Source of the DNA: Mesorhizobium sp. WSM3862
GTDB lineage: Bacteria; Pseudomonadota; Alphaproteobacteria; Rhizobiales; Rhizobiaceae
Length of the DNA stretch: 64,000 nt
NCBI RefSeq assembly: GCF_002294985.1
Contig: NZ_NSGE01000007.1
Coordinates: 186,001 to 250,000 of the forward strand
Direction: 5' to 3'
Shown: positions 25,877 through 33,895 of the stretch, piece after piece
How the letters are laid out: every line of letters starts with the position of its first letter
Numbering within the stretch: the stretch's first letter is position 1
Translations under genes and position numbers: made by a program
Notes under the pieces: model-generated
What the model was told of the DNA's origin: nothing
The model's database searches: none
Seen by the model: the letters and a program-made list of their open reading frames with translations, nothing else

Positions 25877-26137
25877 TCAGTTCGCGAGCTTGATCCGGCT
25901 CTTAGGATCGACCTTCATGACCTGGCTGCACTTGCCGTAGACGGTGCCGTTCTTATCGGTGGCGTCGGTGTAGGTGCCCTTACAGTCGAGCTGCAGCACC
26001 AGACAGGAGCCGGAGCCTTTGCAGACCGCACCGCCGTCGCCGGTCGGATGCGTGCCGGCAAAGGCCGGCGCGGAAACCGAGCCGAAAGCCGAGACGACGA
26101 AGGCGGCGGCGAGCGAGATACGCTTGAAGTTGGTCAT
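25877..26137 (-). CDS. small exported protein of unknown function
   Basis: An 86-residue secreted protein. The signal peptide MTNFKRISLAAAFVVSAFGS ends near APAFA-G, and the mature part (about 57 residues) holds four cysteines (GAVCKGSGSCLVLQLDC, then YGKC), likely two disulfides. The ATG complementary to 26135-26137 follows GGAAGGAAA on the minus strand; the longer upstream frame lacks a site. No family assigned. It is one of three small exported proteins on this strand between 25.9 and 27.6 kb. Confidence 0.7.
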   Translation of the reverse strand: MTNFKRISLAAAFVVSAFGSVSAPAFAGTHPTGDGGAVCKGSGSCLVLQLDCKGTYTDATDKNGTVYGKCSQVMKVDPKSRIKLAN

Positions 26138-26543
26138 TTGAGCATTTCCTTCCATTGGTTGTTGGGATCGCTTTCTGGCGTCCCGGTCGGGTTGAGGAAC
26201 GCCTTCGTGGCGTCCATGACCGCTTGGTGCGGCCTCCAATGGAAAGGTTCATGGCCCGCGCGATTTTTGTCGCCTGGCGAGCATTGCTGTGAAGGTGTCA
26301 GGGTTCAGCGTTTACCGTAGGTGCCGAATTTGCCGGCGGCGCTAAGCGCTCGTTGGGCAGTGGCGGCTTGATGCGGCAAGAGGTCGGGACCGCTTGACAA
26401 GCGATCGAACCCGGCTGCGCGCTCATCAGGGGACAGCGGGTGCTCGAAGGAGAGGCTTGTCTCACGAAGCGAAAAATTCCGATGGGAAGACTTGCGCGAC
26501 CAATACAATGAAGGCCTGTCTTCCCATCGGCAGGTGGGAAGGA
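26138..26543. other. 406-base gap with an inverted repeat and a doubtful small ORF
   Basis: No firm gene. A 67-codon minus-strand frame (26305-26508) ends FGTYGKR and reads SFEHPLSPDERAAGFDRL in its middle, but it has no recognisable family or ribosome site and its 5' end lies inside the inverted repeat at 26479-26530. Confidence 0.5.
26479..26530. repeat. 13-bp perfect inverted repeat
   Basis: CCGATGGGAAGAC (26479-26491) and GTCTTCCCATCGG (26518-26530) are exact inverse copies separated by 26 bases. It lies 13 bases beyond the stop of the His-rich gene on the minus strand. It could be a terminator-like hairpin, a site for a dimeric protein, or the trace of a small mobile repeat. There is no T-tract. 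Confidence 0.6.
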
Positions 26544-26738
26544 TCAGGCCTTCTTCTCAACCACCTTCTTATGGTGGTGATGATGGTGGTGGTGATGATG
26601 ATGATGGTGCCGGCGATGATGCTTGTGATGGTGGTGCTTTACCACCGGGGCCGCATCGGCGCTGGTCGTGCCGAGGATCGGCATGGTGAATGCCAGGGCC
26701 AGAGCCAGCCCGAGCGCGGAGAGGAGGGACTTCTTCAT
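26544..26738 (-). CDS. histidine-rich small exported protein
   Basis: A 64-residue protein: signal peptide MKKSLLSALGLALALAFTM ending TSADA-A near residue 29, then a mature peptide of about 35 residues containing 19 histidines in runs of four, two and thirteen, separated by Lys and Arg and ending KKVVEKKA. The His codons mix CAC and CAT irregularly, which argues for selection on the protein and against a simple repeat. GGAAACG precedes the ATG complementary to 26736-26738. Likely a periplasmic nickel, zinc or copper binder; this is inferred from composition only. Confidence 0.75.
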   Translation of the reverse strand: MKKSLLSALGLALALAFTMPILGTTSADAAPVVKHHHHKHHRRHHHHHHHHHHHHHKKVVEKKA

Positions 26739-26966
26739 GATTTCGTTTCCTTTTACGCGGGCGTTCCGGAGTTCACCGGACCAAATCGGTGACCCAAGCC
26801 CCGCGATCGGCACTATCCTCCTGGATTTTTTCGACACTTTTTCCGGACTGTAGATTTTTGTTTCTGGATTGTTTCTGGCGAACCACGATCGCGCCGCGCG
26901 CTCTTGCGGGCGCGCATGGACGGCTCGACATCATGCTTTTCGAGCCTGATGCGTCAGCTGCGCGCC

Positions 26967-27566
26967 TCACATCGGCGGAGCCACGCCATGATTGCCGACC
27001 ACCACCCGGCGCGAAACGAGCTTGCCGCCGCTGCCGCGCTCGGCGCTGACGAACACGGTCATGCCTGGCTTGAGATCCGCAGGCGCAGCGGGCGCGAATT
27101 TCACGATCGGCGTCGATTGCGGGATGGCGATCTCTTTCTTCTGGCCATTGCTGTAGGTCAGCGTCACGGTCCTGCCGTTGACCTCGGTCACGTCGGCGAC
27201 AGTGCCGTTGGTCATTCGGCTGTTGGGCTGCAAATCCCAATCGCGGTCGCCTTCTCCGGTTCCCTTTAACGCCGCCGGGAAGATCACTACTTCCAGCGCG
27301 CCGCTGCCGCCGTCGGCCTTGGACACCGATGCGATGCCGAGGAAATCGCCCTGGTTGATATCGGCGGCCGACGCCTTGGCGACACCGGAGATCATCCAGT
27401 CGGGGGAAAGGGTGATCGTTTCGGTCTTGCCGTCGCGGGCTTTCACCGTCAGCGTCGTACCGGCGAGGTCGACCACCGTGCCGCGCAAGCGCACGGTGTC
27501 CGCCTGAGCGGCGCCCGCAAAGCCTGAAATCATGCCGAGTACGATAGCGAATAGCTTCAGTTTCAT
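26967..27566 (-). CDS. exported protein with DUF5666-like repeats
   Basis: A 199-residue secreted protein. The signal peptide MKLKLFAIVLGMISGFAGA ends near AQA-D; two similar beta-rich stretches follow (VRLRGTVVDLAGTTLTVKA and GTVADVTEVNGRTVTLTYS), the pattern of DUF5666/OB-like domains. The C-terminus (LKPGMTVFVSAERGSGGKLV) fits a third strand set. Function is unknown; the protein lies on the same strand as the His-rich peptide, 228 bases apart, and is divergent from the XRE regulator. Confidence 0.72.
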   Translation of the reverse strand: MKLKLFAIVLGMISGFAGAAQADTVRLRGTVVDLAGTTLTVKARDGKTETITLSPDWMISGVAKASAADINQGDFLGIASVSKADGGSGALEVVIFPAALKGTGEGDRDWDLQPNSRMTNGTVADVTEVNGRTVTLTYSNGQKKEIAIPQSTPIVKFAPAAPADLKPGMTVFVSAERGSGGKLVSRRVVVGNHGVAPPM

Positions 27567-27870
27567 GGAATCCGATCCTCTTCAAAGGGGCTGGCGTCGC
27601 CCGCCTTCCGGCAAGCGACGGAGAGCTAACGAATCGGAGTGGGCTAAATGCCGGCGGGTGCGGCCTTTGGCGCTTCAAAAGATCTTGATTGGGCTTCGCG
27701 CCACCTTACATGTCGGTGGCCTGCGGCCTCGGCTCCCAGCCGATGACCACGGTCACGATGGCGTGACGGCCAAAACGGCCTCTTGGCAAATCATCCGTTA
27801 ACGGCCATTCTCCCGCCCGTCTCAGGCAACGCCACATTTCATCTGTGTTGTTTCATCCCAAGGAGTTGCC
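27567..27870. other. divergent intergenic region
   Basis: 304 bases shared as promoter region by the DUF5666-like gene (minus) and the XRE gene (plus). It contains small GC hairpins such as ACGGCC...GGCCGT-like pairs near 27773 and 27804. The AAGGAG ribosome site of the XRE gene lies at its right end. No gene seen. Confidence 0.5.
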
Positions 27871-28137
27871 ATGCCCAACACCGCAAGAAGCGCTGTTTCC
27901 AACAACATCATTGCCGCGTCCGGCCTCAATCCGCTGAAAGCCGTCCGCGAAACGAGGGGATATACGATTGAGGAGCTTTCCTTGACCTGCGGCCTGGCCG
28001 TGGGCGAGATCGTCGACATCGAGGACGGCAAGGATGCCGACCCCGCCAAGCTCAGGCGTATCGCTTCCGCGCTGCAAGTGCCGGAAGAGGAATTGATCAT
28101 GATGCCGACCGAAGAGAATCGGCCCACACAGCAATAG
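27871..28137 (+). CDS. small XRE-family HTH regulator
   Basis: An 88-residue single-domain Cro/C1-type DNA-binding protein. The helix-turn-helix covers residues about 23-75: LKAVRETRGYTIEELSLTCG followed by LAVGEIVDIEDGKDADP. AAGGAG lies just before the ATG at 27871. No toxin or partner gene is adjacent, so an antitoxin role is not supported. A strong terminator follows at 28157-28193. Confidence 0.85.
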   Translation: MPNTARSAVSNNIIAASGLNPLKAVRETRGYTIEELSLTCGLAVGEIVDIEDGKDADPAKLRRIASALQVPEEELIMMPTEENRPTQQ

Positions 28138-28156
28138 AGACGCCGAAGCGTCCGCG

Positions 28157-28193
28157 AAAAAAGCCCGCCATGGCCCTCCCTGGCGGGCTTTTT
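28157..28193 (+). terminator. rho-independent terminator after the XRE gene
   Basis: AGCCCGCCA (28162-28170) pairs with TGGCGGGCT (28181-28189) around a 10-base loop, flanked by AAAAAA and TTTTT, so it could work in both directions. Confidence 0.88.
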
Positions 28194-28313
28194 GCGCCTT
28201 CCACAGATGGTCCCCTGGCCCTTGCCAACTGCCAGCGCGCCATGCGGCAATCCCGGCCGCTGCCACGATTCGGCGGCATCGAGTGGCCAACATGCCTGAT
28301 TGAGGTTTCGCTC

Positions 28314-28772
28314 ATGAGCTTGGAATCGGTCCGCGCCTTCTTTGCCGAACATGCTCCCGACATCGAGGTGCTGGTCACCGAAGCGAGCTCGGCGACCGTG
28401 GCACTGGCGGCCGACGCCCATGGCGTGCTGCCGGCGCAGATCGCCAAGACCATCTGCCTGCGCGTCGGCGAGGAGACCATGCTGGTCGTGACCAGCGGCA
28501 CTGCCAGGCTCGACAACCGCAAATGCAAGGACACGCTCGGCGGCAAGCCGCGCATGCTCGACGGCGAACAGGTGCTTGCCGCGACCAGCCACCCGCCGGG
28601 CGGCGTCTGCCCCTTCGGTCTGCCGGCGCCGCTGCCGGTCTTTTGCGATGTGACGCTGCGGGCCTTCGACGAGGTCGTTCCCGCCGCCGGCGCGACGAAT
28701 GCCGCCGTGCGGATTTCGCCGCAGCGGATGGCCGAACTTGTCGACGCCAAATGGGTCGACGTGTGCCAGTAG
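28314..28772 (+). CDS. YbaK/EbsC-type aminoacyl-tRNA deacylase
   Basis: A 152-residue protein of the YbaK/ProX editing superfamily, which hydrolyses mischarged aminoacyl-tRNAs such as Cys- or Ala-tRNA(Pro). Family features are QIAKTICLRVGEETMLVVTSG with the essential Lys near residue 46, GGKPRMLDGEQVLAATSHPPGGVCPFGL and the C-terminal ISPQRMAELV. Start 28314 has TGAGG upstream; the longer frame starts before the terminator at 28157-28193 and is rejected. It lies 43 bases from tRNA-Pro(GGG) on the other strand. The exact tRNA substrate is not readable. Confidence 0.87.
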   Translation: MSLESVRAFFAEHAPDIEVLVTEASSATVALAADAHGVLPAQIAKTICLRVGEETMLVVTSGTARLDNRKCKDTLGGKPRMLDGEQVLAATSHPPGGVCPFGLPAPLPVFCDVTLRAFDEVVPAAGATNAAVRISPQRMAELVDAKWVDVCQ

Positions 28773-28815
28773 GGATTGGAGAGGACTTCTGGGGACAAGT
28801 CTCAGGCTTGAAAAA

Positions 28816-28892
<77 letters not shown>

Positions 28893-28946
28893 GACCGGGT
28901 GGCGATGTATCGTGATAACCCCGTGCGGGTCAACCGAATTCGGCGG

Positions 28947-30263
28947 CTAATTCGCCGATGACAGTGCCGCAGCAGGGAGGGCGCGCGCCAACCGCAATTC
29001 CTTCTGGTGCCGGTATTCCAGCGCGATCGCGCCCCAGATCAGCCCGAGCAGCAGATAGAGATGGCGCCAGTGATCGATGTCGATGAAGGTGCCGAGCCCG
29101 ATATTGCCGAGATAGGCGACATAGGCGCAAAGCAGATAGGGCTGCCAGGGACGAGCGCGAAGGAGGATGCGGAAGCCGGCGCAGATCGTCCACAGGGTTA
29201 GCGTCAGGAACGAGACGAAGCCCAGCCAGCCATAGTCCATCAGCGCCTTCAGCCAGATGTCGTGCGTGTCCTCGCCGTAGATCGTGCCGAAGACCAGCGG
29301 GCCGATGCCGAACGGGTGTTCCAGTGCCAGCTGGAAGCCGATCGTATAGCGTGCGAAGCGGCCGAGGCGCGCGGTATCGTAGCTTTGCTCGAGATGCGCG
29401 CGCTGGGTGAACATGTCCGACACGCCGGGCAGCTGCAGGATGACGAGGATGGCGATGATCAGCAGCGCGAGCGCGGCGATCGTCATCACCACGACCCGCA
29501 GGCGGAACATGCCGCTGGCGCTCTGCAGGAAGAGGCAAGCGGTGAGCAGCACCGCCGAAACCGCGAACATGCCCCAGGCGCCGCGCGAGAAGGAGAAGAA
29601 GATGCCGGCGGTGATGATCAATAGCGGCACCGCCAGAAGCGGCATGCGCGATACCGGGCCGGTCAAGAGCAGATAAAGCAGGTAGGTGCCGGGCAGCACC
29701 AGGAACGGACCGAACACGTTCGGGTCCTGAAAGGCGCCGGCGGCGCGGTCGTATTTTGTGAACATCTCCGCGCCCGGAAAGGCATGGAAGTAGCCGGCGA
29801 TGCCGAGCAGCGAGGTCGCCACAGCCGAGGCCACATAGGCGATGAAGATCAGCCGGTAGAGGTCAGGCTGGACCGATGTCACCGAGGCGAAGAAGACCGC
29901 GCTGAAGGCGAGAAACAGCGAGACCGCCAGATAGAGCGGCGTGTTGGCGAGATCCGCCATCTGCGTCATCGCGATCATGCCGCCGATGTTCATCGCCACC
30001 AACAGCACCAGCAGCGGCAATATCGCTCGCGATATTCTGAGGCCGAACAGCGCCCAGACGGCGATCAGCCCGGCCATGTAGAGCTCGTAGGGTGCCGGCT
30101 CGCTGATGACGAAGCCGGAAAGCAGGATGCCGACGACGATAGCGGCCGACGAGATCAGCGCGATCAGCTTTGCGTTGACCGCCTGAGGCGGCAACTGGTT
30201 GACCGCCTGAGGCGGCAACTTGCTGACCGCGTCCGCCGGCAACTCCTGCGCGAGCGCGCTCAA
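28947..30263 (-). CDS. O-antigen ligase / polysaccharide polymerase family protein
   Basis: A 438-residue Wzy/WaaL-type inner-membrane protein with about 11 transmembrane segments and the large periplasmic loop typical of the Wzy_C family (about residues 275-335: RAHLEQSYDTARLGRFARY, then HPFGIGPLVFG and DTHDIWLKALMDYGWLG). It probably polymerises or ligates repeat units of the exopolysaccharide. The cytoplasmic N-terminus has three 8-residue repeats (LPADAVSK, LPPQAVNQ, LPPQAVNA). Its ATG overlaps the stop of the upstream sugar transferase by four bases. Confidence 0.88.
   Translation of the reverse strand: MSALAQELPADAVSKLPPQAVNQLPPQAVNAKLIALISSAAIVVGILLSGFVISEPAPYELYMAGLIAVWALFGLRISRAILPLLVLLVAMNIGGMIAMTQMADLANTPLYLAVSLFLAFSAVFFASVTSVQPDLYRLIFIAYVASAVATSLLGIAGYFHAFPGAEMFTKYDRAAGAFQDPNVFGPFLVLPGTYLLYLLLTGPVSRMPLLAVPLLIITAGIFFSFSRGAWGMFAVSAVLLTACLFLQSASGMFRLRVVVMTIAALALLIIAILVILQLPGVSDMFTQRAHLEQSYDTARLGRFARYTIGFQLALEHPFGIGPLVFGTIYGEDTHDIWLKALMDYGWLGFVSFLTLTLWTICAGFRILLRARPWQPYLLCAYVAYLGNIGLGTFIDIDHWRHLYLLLGLIWGAIALEYRHQKELRLARALPAAALSSAN
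30171..30242 (-). repeat. three tandem 24-bp units in the polymerase N-terminus
   Basis: Codons 8-31 of the polymerase gene are three in-frame 24-bp units. The last two differ at few positions (each reads LPPQAVN plus one residue) and the first is more diverged (LPADAVSK). The repeat lies before the first membrane helix. Confidence 0.75.
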
Positions 30264-31792
30264 TAGGCGTTTTCCGTGTTGAGCAGGCGGACGGGCGTCA
30301 GGAACAGGATGCGCAGGTCGAACAGCATCGACCAGTTCTCGATGTAGTAGAGATCGTATTCCGTGCGCATGCGGATCTTTTCATTGGTGTCCATCTCGCC
30401 GCGCCAGCCGTTGATCTGCGCCCAGCCGGTGACGCCCGGCTTGACCTTGTGGCGGGCGAAATAGCCGTCGACCACCTCGTTGTAGAGCAGGTTGTGCGAT
30501 TGGGCGGCGATCGCATGCGGGCGCGGCCCGACCAGCGACAGCGAGCCGAACAGCGAGTTGAAGAACTGCGGCAGCTCGTCGACCGAGGTCTTGCGGATGA
30601 AGCGGCCGACGCGGGTGACGCGCGGGTCGTTCTTGGTCACCGTCTGCTTGGCGGTCGGGTCGGACCTGTCGGTATACATCGACCTGAACTTGTAGACCTC
30701 GATGACCTCGTTGTTGAAGCCGTGGCGCTTCTGCTTGAACAGCACCGGCCCCTTGCTGTCGAGCTTGATGGCGATCGCGGTGGCGAGCATCACCGGCGAG
30801 AATACGATGATGCCGACAAGCGAGAAGATGATGTCGAAGCTGCGCTTGGCGACCGAGTCCCAGTCGTTGATCGGCTTGTCGAAAATGTCGAGCATCGGCA
30901 CCGAGCCGATGTAGGAATAGGCGCGCGGGCGGAACTGCAGCGCGTTGGAATGCGCCGAGAGCCGGATGTCGACCGGCAGAACCCACAGCTTCTTCAAAAG
31001 CTGCAGCACGCGCGATTCCGCCGTCAGCGGCAGAGACACGATCAGCATGTCGATGCGGGCGATGCGGGCGAACTCGATCAGCTCGGAAATGGTGCCGAGC
31101 TTCGGGTAGCCGGCGACGATCGGCGGCGAGCGCTTGTCGCCGCGATCGTCGAAGATGCCGCAGATGCGAATGTCGTTGTACGGCTGCTTCTCGACCGAGC
31201 GGATCAGCATTTCGGCCGACTTGCCGCCGCCGACGATGAGCGCGCGGCGCTCCATGCGCCCGTCGCGCGCCCAGCGCCTAATCAGCCTGGACATCACCAG
31301 TCTGAGCCCGAAGATCAGCACGAAGCCGACCACGAACCAGCTGCCGAACAGGAGGCGCGAATAGTCCTCCGAGGCCTTCATGGCGAAGGCCGTGAGAGCC
31401 ATCAGCGCGAAGGTGCCGGCCCAGACGAGGAGCACGCGGCCGAAATTGGCGAGGGGGCGCATCAGCGCCGCGATCTGGTAGCTGTCGCTGACGTCAAGCA
31501 GCACCACCGCCAGGAACGAAGCTGCCGCGATCGTCAGCGGATATTGCCAGGCGAGATAGTTGAAGAAGCCGACATAGTAGAAATAGAGGCAGATGCCTGA
31601 CAGGAAGAGCACGGCGAATTCGACCATGCGCAGCACACCGCTGACCATGATCGGCGACATTGTATCGCGCCGGTACTGCGAGGCGACCTGTCGCGCCACG
31701 TCATTGATGCCGGGCACTTGAGCTTCGGTCGGGCCGTCGAATTTGCGCACCGCTTCCATCGAAAAGCGGTGCGCGGGGTCGATCTCGTTCAT
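30260..31792 (-). CDS. undecaprenyl-phosphate glucose phosphotransferase (WcaJ/ExoY-like)
   Basis: A 510-residue polyisoprenyl-phosphate hexose-1-phosphate transferase that starts repeat-unit assembly on the lipid carrier. The N-terminal half has four membrane helices and a CoA-binding-like Rossmann region (ALIVGGGKSAEMLIRSVE, about 186-203). The C-terminal catalytic domain begins KRSFDIIFSLVGIIVFSPVM and carries KFRSMYTDR, SVDELPQFFNSLFGSLSLVG with PRPH, and KPGVTGWAQINGWRGE. It overlaps the polymerase gene (ATGA) and so is coupled to it. Whether glucose or galactose is the sugar cannot be read. Confidence 0.93.
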   Translation of the reverse strand: MNEIDPAHRFSMEAVRKFDGPTEAQVPGINDVARQVASQYRRDTMSPIMVSGVLRMVEFAVLFLSGICLYFYYVGFFNYLAWQYPLTIAAASFLAVVLLDVSDSYQIAALMRPLANFGRVLLVWAGTFALMALTAFAMKASEDYSRLLFGSWFVVGFVLIFGLRLVMSRLIRRWARDGRMERRALIVGGGKSAEMLIRSVEKQPYNDIRICGIFDDRGDKRSPPIVAGYPKLGTISELIEFARIARIDMLIVSLPLTAESRVLQLLKKLWVLPVDIRLSAHSNALQFRPRAYSYIGSVPMLDIFDKPINDWDSVAKRSFDIIFSLVGIIVFSPVMLATAIAIKLDSKGPVLFKQKRHGFNNEVIEVYKFRSMYTDRSDPTAKQTVTKNDPRVTRVGRFIRKTSVDELPQFFNSLFGSLSLVGPRPHAIAAQSHNLLYNEVVDGYFARHKVKPGVTGWAQINGWRGEMDTNEKIRMRTEYDLYYIENWSMLFDLRILFLTPVRLLNTENAY

Positions 31793-31929
31793 GGGGATTG
31801 TCCGCGAGCTTCGCGCGAGTGAATAGCAAAAGAGAGCTAAGAAAGCCTTGAAACAACAGGTGGCTTTGAATGCGTATTGTTGCTTGCGACGACTGGCGGT
31901 TTTTCACGCCTATTGCAGATTAGTAAATT

Positions 31930-33060
31930 CTAAAGCTTTAGCGCCGCGAAGTAAGCCTTCTCGATCTCGGCCGCCATCACGTCGGCCCCGAATCGCGCCT
32001 TCAACTCGGGGTTTTGCGGCATCAGCTTGCGGTAGGCGCCGCGATCGTCGAGAGCCGTTCTGAGCCTGTCGGCAAGTTGGCGGGCATCGGGTCGGATCAG
32101 GGCAGGGGAGTCTTCGCCGAAGATCTCGGGAATGCCGCCCACGGCGGTGGCAATCATCGGCATGCCGGCTGCCAGCGCCTCGAGCACGATATAGGGCATT
32201 GCTTCCGCGCGGGACGGGACGACGATCAGCTCGGCCAGGGCGAAGGCTTCTCTGGCCGGCATCGGCGGCAGGAAACGGACATGGCCCTTCAGTCCGAGTC
32301 GCTCCACCTGCGCGTGGTAGCGTGGCAGGTCGTCGCCGGCGCCGACCATCACCGCGCTTACCCGGCGGCCGAGCTCCCTGCCGGCCCGCGCCAGCGCATC
32401 GATGAAGATGTCCGGGCCTTTGAGATCGCGCATCATGCCGATGTATATGAGATCGGCCGCATCGGCCGCCGGCGCCACCGGTTCGAACTCCACGGCCCGC
32501 AGGCCGTTATAGACCAGCCTGTTGGGGATGGGCGGCTCGCCGACCTTCCGTCGATAGGTTGTCCGCTCATAATCGGAAACGAACAGAAGGCAGTCGCTGA
32601 AGCGGGCCATGAAACGCTCCAGCGCGAAGAACAGCTTTCCGGTGGCCGTCGTTTCGTCATAGTGCAGCGAGCCGCCATGCGGCGAATAAAGGCGGGCCAC
32701 GCGAGACCTTGAAACCCGCAACAGTGAGCCGAACAGACGGGCATAGGCGCCACCCTTGGCGCCATGCCCGTGCAGCACGTCCGGCCGCAATTCCTTGATG
32801 ATTTGATAGGTGCGCCAGGCCGCGGCGATGTCGCCCGGTCCGATATGGCGCTGCATGGGCGTGCGATGGATGCCGAGCGCCAGGCGCTCCTTCATCGCTC
32901 CGAACAGCCGCTCCTCATAGTCGCCGCCCGTGGTTGAATCGCACACGATGCCCACGGAATGGCCGGCGGCGACCTGCGCCTCGGTCAGGTCGCGCACATG
33001 CCGGAAGATTCCCCCGACAGGTGAGCGGAAGCAGTGGACGATCCGGAGGTGAGCCGCCAC
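31930..33060 (-). CDS. glycosyltransferase family 4
   Basis: A 376-residue GT-B retaining glycosyltransferase. The N-terminal donor-side start is LRIVHCFRSPVGGIFRHVRD. The C-terminal GT4 motif PSRAEAMPYIVLEALAAGMP has the two glutamates spaced EX7E near residues 275 and 283. It starts at a GTG complementary to 33058-33060, only eight bases after the stop of the Wza-like gene. It is the only dedicated glycosyltransferase in the cluster. Confidence 0.9.
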   Translation of the reverse strand: MAAHLRIVHCFRSPVGGIFRHVRDLTEAQVAAGHSVGIVCDSTTGGDYEERLFGAMKERLALGIHRTPMQRHIGPGDIAAAWRTYQIIKELRPDVLHGHGAKGGAYARLFGSLLRVSRSRVARLYSPHGGSLHYDETTATGKLFFALERFMARFSDCLLFVSDYERTTYRRKVGEPPIPNRLVYNGLRAVEFEPVAPAADAADLIYIGMMRDLKGPDIFIDALARAGRELGRRVSAVMVGAGDDLPRYHAQVERLGLKGHVRFLPPMPAREAFALAELIVVPSRAEAMPYIVLEALAAGMPMIATAVGGIPEIFGEDSPALIRPDARQLADRLRTALDDRGAYRKLMPQNPELKARFGADVMAAEIEKAYFAALKL

Positions 33061-33068
33061 GTTGATTG

Positions 33069-33632
33069 TCAGAACAAGCGTTCGCGGACGTAGACGGTGT
33101 CGCCGGGCAGGAGTGGATCGGATGTCTGCACCCTGCCGGTCATCACCTTGCCGTTGATGTCGCGGGTGATGTCGACGCTTTCCTGGTTGGCGCGCGGTGT
33201 GAAGCCGCCGGCGATCGCGATCGCCTTCTGCACCGTCAATCCCGGCACATAGGAATATTGCCCTGCGGCGCCGACTTCGCCCATGACGAAGATCGGCCGG
33301 TAGCGGTCGATCTCGACCGAGACGTCGGGATCGCGCAGATATCCCTGGCGCAATTTATCGGCGATTTCCTTTTCGAGCTGCTGGGCGGTGTGGCCGCGCG
33401 CCGGCACGGCGCCGACGAGCGGGAAGGAGATGTAGCCGGATTGGTCGACGCTGTAGGTGTTGGTCAGCCCGTCCTGCTCGAACACCGTGACGCGGATCCG
33501 GTCGCCGGCGCCGAGTCTGTATGGCTGGTCGAGCACTTCATGAAAGGCGGCGGGCGCCGGCCGGTAGCTGGAACAGCCGGTAAGCAGCGACAAGGCGAGC
33601 ATGGCGCGAAAAAAATGAGCAGTGCTTTTCAT
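33069..33632 (-). CDS. polysaccharide biosynthesis/export lipoprotein (Wza/ExoF-like)
   Basis: A 187-residue outer-membrane-directed protein. The signal MKSTAHFFRAMLALSLLTGC has a lipobox LTGC at residue 20. A Poly_export domain follows (YRLGAGDRIRVTVFEQDGLT; SVDQSGYISFPLVGAVPARG), then a SLBB-like domain (PIFVMGEVGAAGQYSYVPG). It is short compared with full Wza, lacking the C-terminal transmembrane helix, like the rhizobial ExoF type. The start was set by the signal peptide. It is divergent from the co-polymerase at 33896. Confidence 0.9.
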   Translation of the reverse strand: MKSTAHFFRAMLALSLLTGCSSYRPAPAAFHEVLDQPYRLGAGDRIRVTVFEQDGLTNTYSVDQSGYISFPLVGAVPARGHTAQQLEKEIADKLRQGYLRDPDVSVEIDRYRPIFVMGEVGAAGQYSYVPGLTVQKAIAIAGGFTPRANQESVDITRDINGKVMTGRVQTSDPLLPGDTVYVRERLF

Positions 33633-33895
33633 GATCGGACACGAACCTTCGTCGCTCTCGCCACCGGTGAGGCGGCCAACCCCAGGAAGTGCGCCCGTTA
33701 TCATCCTGTTAGGGTTAATGGTCGGTAAAGGATGGGCCTTAGACTCATCGGCTGCTGGCAAAAAGGCCAATTGTTCTATTGCTTTCGCAGGACGTTCTTT
33801 GAGTGCGTTCTAATAAGTACGCATCCTGATCTTAACGGCTGAGTTACCATAGTTGTTTACGGTCCATCCTCGACTCAAAGTTCGGAGCAGGATGC

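Noticed and set aside
26305..26508. A 67-codon minus-strand frame as a gene
   Set aside because: No family, no ribosome site, and its start lies in the spacer of the inverted repeat at 26479-26530. It is kept only as a possibility in the gap description.
26561..26640. The GTG/ATG triplet run as a microsatellite or a cloning tag
   Set aside because: The triplets alternate irregularly, are flanked by a real signal-peptide gene in frame, and are interrupted by Arg and Lys codons, so a native His-rich protein is the better reading.
27871..28137. XRE regulator as antitoxin of a toxin-antitoxin pair
   Set aside because: No toxin-like gene lies upstream or downstream; a terminator follows directly.
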